From the NCBI GenBank assembly GCA_015680685.1, contig MNCI01036463.1:1005228-1069227 (forward strand): DNA of 64,000 bases, read 5' to 3'. A program made the translations under genes and the position numbers. A model generated the notes under the pieces. That model did no database searches. It was not told the origin of the DNA and saw nothing but the letters and a program-made list of their open reading frames with translations. Below are positions 58,101 through 64,000 of this stretch, in pieces; position 1 is the first letter of the stretch, and each line of letters starts with the position of its first letter. The stretch comes from Gnetum montanum. Lineage: Eukaryota > Streptophyta > Gnetopsida > Gnetales > Gnetaceae.

Positions 58101-59727
58101 GGTCAAGAGGGAAGGAGCTCTTGTCATTTAGGAAGGGGCTTTTGTCATTAGGAAAAATCCTGCTATCAAAGAAGAGGAAATTTTTGGAGACAAAGGGGAG
58201 TCTCCTATGAACAAGAAAGATGTTGGTGTCTTAAGAGGAAAGGCCCCAACAAATAAAGAGGAAGGTTGCGTCAACTGGGAAGGGACTTCTGTCAAGAGTA
58301 TTGCCATAGTTTTGAGTCAACAAGGAGAGGAACTGCAATTAGATGTTGGTGAGTTTGACAATATATTCGATGATATATCGATGGGTGATCCACCCATTAT
58401 CACCCCCGAGGGTTTACTGGGTAGGAGCCTTTGCATTGTCATTTATGTTACTCATAGCCATATTGTAGTCCATCTCGGTCATTATTGATGCGATTGGTTG
58501 CATGACAGAAACCATTGTTAATACTGCAGGACCTCCTCTGATTCACCTGGAACCATGGGCTAAGACCCTTGATAAACTCACATTCATGCAGGGGGTCATT
58601 AACGACATGATCGATTGTCTCAGACAGGTCGATCCTAAAGTGGATAAGGAAAGTAGCTACGCTAGATGTCTTGAGCTACTAAATTTGCTACGCTGATGTG
58701 ACTAATGCACTTTTTGTGTGGTTATAGCCTCTCAACTCAAATGGGATCCAAAATATGCATTGAAAGTCGATGCTGTGCCTACATTCCCGCTTGAAGTGGT
58801 CGAGGTGCCTCGTCACATATACGACGAGGCTAGCAAGTGTGCTTTGCACTTGGCAAGCTCCTTGTGGGAATGTAGGCACATCAACGAGGACTTATGGAAA
58901 CGAGTCCAAAGGACTGAGAAAGAGAAGGCTGAGCTGAGTGTTGAAGTGAGAGACCTCAAATCCAGGAACAAGTTCCTAATGGCCCATGATACTAATGATG
59001 ACAATTGGTGCACGGTTGTAATAGATTATGCTAGATATTGAACAGTCGTGCGACACAACAACGAGGCCACTTGGAAGATAATAGAACAATGGATGTAGAT
59101 GGACTTACTGGCTTAGAAGAACTAGGATTGGAAAGACTATAGTGCTAGAGTTTATAAGTGGGGGCAGTCTTAGAAAAACCATAAACACATGTATAAACTG
59201 GAACGTGGCACCTACCGTAAACTATATCAGGATGCTTTAGTGAAGGTGTTTACCTATGAAGAATTCCTGAATGCCATTGGTACTTCTGAAGCCTATAGCA
59301 AGTTCATGGAGCAGGTAATAGTCACTAAATCTCCTGAACGAGAAATGGACCTTCCAATAGGTGAGACTGCTACCACCTCCTTCTCTCCGGGACCGCCAAG
59401 ATGGATGATTGTAGAGAAGGAGAAAGCTACAGTAGACATTGAACCAAGAGATAGGCACTGGGCAAGTATCATAGAGGAGGAGGTCTAGCATCGCCTTGGG
59501 CTTAGCTTGGATCACATACCCTTCGAGGTAGATGCGAGGCCGTCTCAGGTTAGTCACCTTCTACTATGGACAAGGCTTATGCTCTATTCTAGCTTTCAAG
59601 TGTTGCTCTAGCTGACTACTTCATTTTTACACTGCAGATTCTAGATGAAGAAGTAGGGCTCGTAGAGGGCGGCAATGAAGAGGCAGTGCAGGGGAAGGTG
59701 GTGAGGAAGGGAATGATGCAGGAGTAA
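55156..59727 (+). pseudogene. Opposite-strand multi-exon gene of Tat copy 2, function unknown
   Basis: Exons from splice signals and comparison with copy 1: 55156-55301, 55882-56331, 56414-56688, 56798-57849, 57998-58420, 58530-58652, 58728-59548, 59638-59727. The first three introns keep the frame (phases 2, 2, 1); 1 and 3 share these phases in copy 1. Start MKKESASK. Conserved segments: SHLVEEVVAIITEILFPGAN (exon 2), YDRCKEFGWLDEGWTPFRP (exon 3), AEMLTLANYFSEKVDYFRTC then HGVRVVLEINDQLFVDLFG (exon 4), VGEFDNIFDD (exon 5), a charged helical stretch near 58900 (RVQRTEKEKAELSVEVRDLK), WKDYSARVYKW, and an acidic last exon. Exon 4 has a frameshift near 57115 and stops; other stops in exons 2, 5 and 7. 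The HGVRV...LFVDLFG region loosely recalls putative plant transposon proteins, too weakly to name it. Confidence 0.78.
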
Positions 59728-59930
59728 AAGATGTGGATGAAGATGATGTGGGTGAAGATGACCCATGACAACATGGGGTTTTTTGAAATTTTGAATTAGT
59801 TTTTTGTAAAACTATTGTAAACATTGTTTGATGGAAAGATTTTTAATGAAGGAAACAAATTTTGGAAATATTATGCTAGCTTATGTGTTATCTATATGAT
59901 CAATTTTATGCTATGTTTTTGTTTTTGATG

Positions 59931-60162
59931 TTTTAGTTTTAGGCCGTTTCGAGCCATGGCTAGTTTTAGGCCATTTCGAGCCCCTGTTAGTTTTAGGTCA
60001 TTTTAGGCCATACATAGTTTTAGGCCATTTTGAGCCATCACTAGTTTTAGGCCATTTTAGGCCTACACTAGTTTTAGGCCATTTCTGGCCATGGTGTGGT
60101 AGCATAGTTTTAGGTCATTTCAGGCCATCACTAGTTTTAGGCCGTTTCGGGCCATCGCTAGA
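59931..60162. repeat. Hairpin-repeat array C (opposite-gene/protease junction, copy 2)
   Basis: Eight units of TAGTTTTAGGCCATTTCGAGCC type, 25-45 bp apart. Perfect stems include GGCC-ATTTTA-GGCC (60050-60063) and GGCC-GTTTCG-GGCC (60140-60153). Compared with arrays A and B, the stem has changed from GGTC/GACC to GGCC/GGCC, so pairing is kept. It begins about 200 bp after the last codon of the opposite-strand gene. Confidence 0.92.
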
Positions 60163-60268
60163 GAATAATTGATTAGTACCTAGCGTAGATAGATGAGTGC
60201 AAAACAAAAAGGCGGTATATGTACAAGGGATGCGAATTGGGCAAGCAGCAGTGAGGTTTCTATGTTAC

Positions 60269-61080
60269 GCGTAACTGCTTCTTGATCCATCGTGGGTTAG
60301 GCGAGGTGTAAGGTTGAGACGCTTTGCTATGACCTTCGTCTACATAATTGTCCTCTGCTTGGAAGGGCAACTCAGTCCACACGTTTTTGTCTTCTAAACC
60401 GGCTTGCTAAGCCAGCTCTATTGCTGAATGGTTAGTACCCACAGAGATAGATGCTTCATTATCAGAGGTTATTACCTTTGAGCCCTGTTTCATATCTACA
60501 TTGTTGATAGCTTGCGTTGCTACCTCATTGTCATGGATCATCACCTCCTTGCCTACATAGGGTAGATGGATCTCTTGATGAATGGGTGAAGAGACAGCCC
60601 TAAGTTGCACTAACCATGACCTCCCCAAGATCAGGTTAAACCCAGGCATCTCTTCAACCATGATGAACGTTGCATTTATGGGGAACTGGTCCCTTGCCAT
60701 GAAGTCAATGTAGACCGTGCCTTTCACCACAACCCGTGCCCCATTGAATGACTTTAAGCATGACGTTGTTGTGGGTCTGATCTGGTTGACCAAACCCAGC
60801 TTATCTACAATAGGGAAAGGGATGAAATTTGTGGTAACTCCATCATCAACGTGTACCCTTTGAATCTTATGTTGGTCAACCTGAATTGTGATGAAAAGAG
60901 GTGCCATAGTTACTTGACCCTTTTCAGGGTCTTCCCTAATGGAATCATTGTAAAAATTCAGTTGGAATGGATTTGGTTCTGTAGGTGTAGAAGGAAGCAT
61001 GACCGAGTGGATCACCTTCTCTTTCGTTGGCATGTTCTCGTCAACTGGAATTGCCATTAACATATGGACCAAAGCCTCAC
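60269..61080 (-). pseudogene. Aspartic protease region, Tat copy 2
   Basis: Minus strand, 221 codons open from 61072 to 60407. IQRVHVDDGVTTNFIPFPIV corresponds to the retropepsin active site (D-S/T-G, here D-D-G). VVVKGTVYIDFMARDQFPIN and FNLILGRSWLVQLRAVSSPI follow the standard order; the GRSWL motif is typical of Tat elements. A TAG at 60407 is followed in the same frame by about 45 more codons ending KKQLR, the end also seen in copy 1. Confidence 0.82.
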
Positions 61081-61152
61081 GGTTGCGGTAGATGTCATGA
61101 TCAGGTCATACAGGCTTAGCGTAGTGTTTTTTTGTTTCAGAGCTTGCATGAC

Positions 61153-62022
61153 CTATGTGAGGGTGATCAAAAGGTCCTGGCCACTTTCTAGTTTACTGCC
61201 TTTCTCCTCTTCTATTCGTCCCAAGAGATGAATCTCCCAAGGAGAGATAACTTTGAGTCTGGGTCCAGACCCTTTCAGGCACGGTGGCGAAGACTGTGCA
61301 TGAGTAGCAACGTTGTCCTTCAATGATGAGGGTGTAGATGCAGGGGATGAGGGCATAGTCTTGGAAGTACTTGGGATAGTACTTTCCCTTGATGTCTCAC
61401 TCGTAAAGCACACTTCTTGTTTCTTAGGACAAGAAAGCTGTGAAGTTGCCTTATGTAGGGTGGGAGCTGTTGAATGGCTTGGCCCCCTAATAATGAATGG
61501 AGACAACAGTGTTAGTGTATGTGGTGGTGGTGCAGTTTTGCTAACAGGTGGTGCAAGGGTGGATGTTTGGGGAGGGATTCTCAAGATGAAGGACGAAGTT
61601 TGATTAGCCGCTAGTGGTACTGGTGCGCTACATTGAGGCACATAGAACACAAACGGTTGCTGGGGTAGTCTAGGATTACTGTCAACGTTGATGGTGTTGA
61701 TAATATAACTAGCATTGTTGGTATTGAGAGGATTCATGTAGACATGTAGTGAATGATTATCGAGACGTACTAGGTTGCTTTCGTCTAGCACCAGTTTCCC
61801 CTGATCGATCATCCTTTGGATGTCATCTTTCAATGCCATGCAATAATCTGTGTCATGACCACACTGTTGATGATAGTCACAAAACCACTCTAGCTTGAAA
61901 CCCTTAGGGATTGGGGGCTCATTGGGCAAAGCCAAGGAGGGGTTCCTAAGGAGTTCACAGTACTGCTGATGTTTCCTAGCTCCCTCCTCCGACATCGGCT
62001 TATGTTGAATGTACCTTGCCAC
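61153..62022 (-). pseudogene. Gag C-terminal region with zinc-knuckle-like motif, Tat copy 2
   Basis: 289 codons open. WFCDYHQQCGHDTDYCMALK followed by DDIQRMIDQGKLVLDE is the CxYHxxxGHxTxxC-type motif typical of Tat gag. Beyond it is a Pro/Thr/Ser-rich stretch of about 180 residues leading to the protease. Copy 1 has the same motif near 45950-46010. Confidence 0.82.
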
Positions 62023-62740
62023 TAGTAACTACTTTAGAAGATCTGAAGGCTTGATGAGTAGGGAGGTATACTTCAAGTAGATCTTTATGCTCAAAGTTCG
62101 GTCTAGGTGGTGCAGATGCTTCAGGTGCGGATGTAGAAGGTTGAGGTGTGTTGCCCTATTTGGGCATGGGGTTAGTTGTAGGTGCAACCAGTTTTTTGTT
62201 GTTCTTGTTACTATTGTTAGGTTTGGCTTTGTTGGCCACAGTGGCCACAATGGCTGTTGTAGCCTTACCCTTGTCCTTGTACTTCTTTGTGAAGGTGTTC
62301 TTGTATGCAATGTAGGCTGGGTCTTTGCTTGCCTTAGTTGCATCTTGTATGCTCTTAGTCTGGGCAAAAGCCTGACTGAGAGTGCGCGAAGTGAGATAAT
62401 ATAGCTTAGACTTAATAAAGTCATTCAATGCACCCTTGAAGAAAACCAGCAAGTGGGCCTCCATGATGGGTTCACGGATTTCATTAAGGGTTGCGCTTCA
62501 GCATTGGATGAACTTTTGGATTGGTTCCAGTGGATCTTGTTTTATGCCCATCAACTGATCCAGCGTGACCTCTAGTCTCAAGTTGTACTTGAAACGAAAC
62601 ATGAACTGGGTTAGGAGCTCCTCTAGGATTGATATGGAGGAGTGTGGAAGGGCACAGTACCAGTCTAGGGCTTTCCCGGTCAGAGATATGGCAAAGACAC
62701 AAATGATCATATGTGATCATTGCTGCAGGAGAAGGGACTC
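62023..62740 (-). pseudogene. Gag core domain, Tat copy 2
   Basis: SLTGKALDWYCALPHSSISI, FMFRFKYNLRLEVTLDQLMG and DPLEPIQKFIQC (62498-62710) form the retrotransposon gag core. After a frame change, NDFIKSKLYYLTSRTLSQAF and a Lys/Ala/Asn-rich basic tail (62156-62464) follow, as in copy 1 at 46124-46576. Confidence 0.83.
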
Positions 62741-63967
62741 AGACCTAAATGTAACAAGATGTGCGTTGGGATCTCCCTCCTCATTGTATTTCATGAAATG
62801 GAGGAGTGACATCTGTGGGGGTAACATTAGTGCAGGGATTGCTGGGCTGATGGGATCATCCTGGTAGAAGTCCATGACTTGTATCGTATCAAACCCAATT
62901 ATTTCCTTAGTAAGGGTCTAGATAAGATGGAATGCTTGATCCAGACCTGGGGATGAAGCAGGTGTTTGGGGAACTATCAGGGCAGCTCCTATTTGTGGAG
63001 TAGTAGGGGTAGCAACGTGACCCATCGGGGGTGCCATTGGGATGGCCACTTTGAACTATGTTGCTTGTGGTGTCCACCACCCAGTAGGTGGTGTTGTTGA
63101 GGCAGCAACCACGGGTTGTGCTATCGGGTAAGCTGCTTGTGTGGTTGGTGGAATAGACCATAGTCCCGTGCTAGGTGGTATCGTTTGTGGGGTTTGGTAG
63201 GTCTAATGGTAAACATAATGAGACATTTGCAATGGTAGCGTAGCATATGGAGAAGTGAATGGGGTCCACTAGGTGGATGGGCCTAGGCCTATCATTGATG
63301 GTGGAACAGGTGTAAATGCAGGAATAGAGGTGGGAGCTACTCACCACTGTGAGGTAGGTATGGTGTGAACATGGGATAGGGTAGTTGTGGTTGGTGCACA
63401 TTGCAAAGCAAAAAAGGATTGGTAAACAGTTACTGGGGGAATGGTGACTGGGGTTGAGACAAAGGCATAGGTGTGTTGATGCATCGGAGGAATGGTATGG
63501 CTACCCATTGTTGATGGAATCACAAGTTGTGATGGTGTAGACGTGATCTTAAAGGGAGAAATGGTAGACAATGGGTTCATCCAAAAGCATGGGGTAGGAG
63601 GGATGGTGGCAGGGTTGGTTTGACCCCCTCCCTCAGATTAAGAATCCATTTCCTCCTGTCTATCCTGGAAAGCCTTGTCATGATGAGATGTTGTGTCTTG
63701 CAACTCCTTGGACCTAGTCACCAGGATTAGCTAATCTATAAGCCATTGGTTCATTTGTATCAAAGGGATGGAAACACCAGGAGTGGGAATAAATTCCTTC
63801 CCATTGCAGTAAGAGAAATCGAAGCTACATTTGTCTTCAAGTTCTTGTGTGGCTAAGGGTAGGTTTGCCTGCACCTTAGCACAGAGGAAGCTATATTGTT
63901 CATATTGCTGAGTTAAGCCCTTAGGTGCCAGGTTTTGGATCCTAAGGGATCGACATGGCCCTAGCAC
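62741..63967 (-). pseudogene. Gag N-terminal domain and Pro/Thr-rich block, Tat copy 2
   Basis: The N-terminal piece (63731-63967) has LTQQYEQYSFLCAKVQANLP and CNGKEFIPTPGVSIPLIQMN, aligned with copy 1. Next comes about 250 residues rich in Pro, Thr and Ser (62907-63580; for example VIPSTMGSHTIPPMHQHTYA) split over several frames, then DPNAHLVTFRSESLLL leading into the core. The true start may lie beyond the window. Confidence 0.72.
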
Positions 63968-64000
63968 TGGGCTAGGCAGTTGCTTAGCACCCGTATTGAC

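Larger units (their letters stand above)
54276..60268 (-). other. Candidate sense intron between protease and RT, copy 2
   Basis: On the minus strand the gag-pro frame reaches the lysine-rich tail (KKQL) near 60280, then GTAACA at 60268-60263 could be a donor. AG at 54277-54276 (TTGAG) precedes the RT leader. Removing 60268-54276 keeps the reading frame in phase 0. The copy 1 acceptor at the matching place has a better pyrimidine tract and CAG, while its donor is altered to GA. Ogre elements are known to have an intron here. The interval contains the whole opposite-strand gene and hairpin arrays B and C. Confidence 0.5.
47792..64000 (-). mobile_element. Tat/Ogre-type Ty3/gypsy element, copy 2, with opposite-strand gene
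   Basis: Same layout as copy 1 with longer open frames, and it continues past the window end, so its 5' LTR is not seen. Minus-strand order: gag (from beyond 64000), zinc knuckle, protease, opposite-strand gene (55156-59727), RT, RNase H, second RNase H, integrase, hairpin array, polypurine tract, 3' LTR. It is inserted within the 5' LTR remnant of copy 1 and is therefore the younger insertion. Confidence 0.88.

Overview
The window looks like intergenic DNA from a large, repeat-rich plant nuclear genome. It is almost entirely nested, decayed retrotransposons: Ty3/gypsy of three kinds, Ty1/copia, an RTE-type LINE and a tRNA-derived SINE. No intact host gene was recognised. The old, nested elements and sparse coding suggest a gymnosperm or another large-genome seed plant. 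This is an inference from style only.

Layout. 1-5139 (+): 3' part of an Athila-like Ty3/gypsy element (RT tail, RNase H, integrase, spacer, polypurine tract, 3' LTR). 5350-5526: a small SINE with exact 16-bp target duplications. About 7480-13540 (-): a decayed Ty1/copia element. About 18338-24270 (+): a chromovirus-like Ty3/gypsy element (PBS, gag, zinc knuckle, protease, RT, RNase H), split at about 20.87-23.29 kb by an RTE LINE on the minus strand and a second RTE 3' end on the plus strand. 24930-25624 (+): a copia gag relic, cut by the LTR of a minus-strand element (25625 to about 29480). That LTR is related to the one at 4185, but the element carries a long coiled-coil gene and no visible pol.

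31058-64000 is the most interesting part. It holds two related minus-strand elements of the Tat/Ogre type, each with two RNase H domains. Copy 1 (31058-47791) is interrupted in its 5' LTR remnant by copy 2 (47792 to beyond the window). Reading on the minus strand, each copy has gag-protease, then a multi-exon gene on the opposite strand, then RT, RNase H, a second RNase H, integrase, a hairpin-repeat array, the polypurine tract and a 2.6-3.2 kb LTR. The opposite-strand gene lies where Ogre elements have an intron between protease and RT. The two copies keep its amino acids, reading frame and intron phases recognisably similar. Arrays of one short hairpin-repeat family lie on both sides of this gene and again between integrase and LTR, so they separate every transcription unit.

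Inferred working model: the LTR promoter on the minus strand drives gag-pro and, after removal of a roughly 6 kb intron, pol. An internal promoter (TATA at 55021 in copy 2) drives the opposite-strand gene from inside that intron. Its product is unknown, ending in a charged helical region and an acidic exon. Both copies carry stop codons and are probably dead, but the layout was inherited from an active ancestor.
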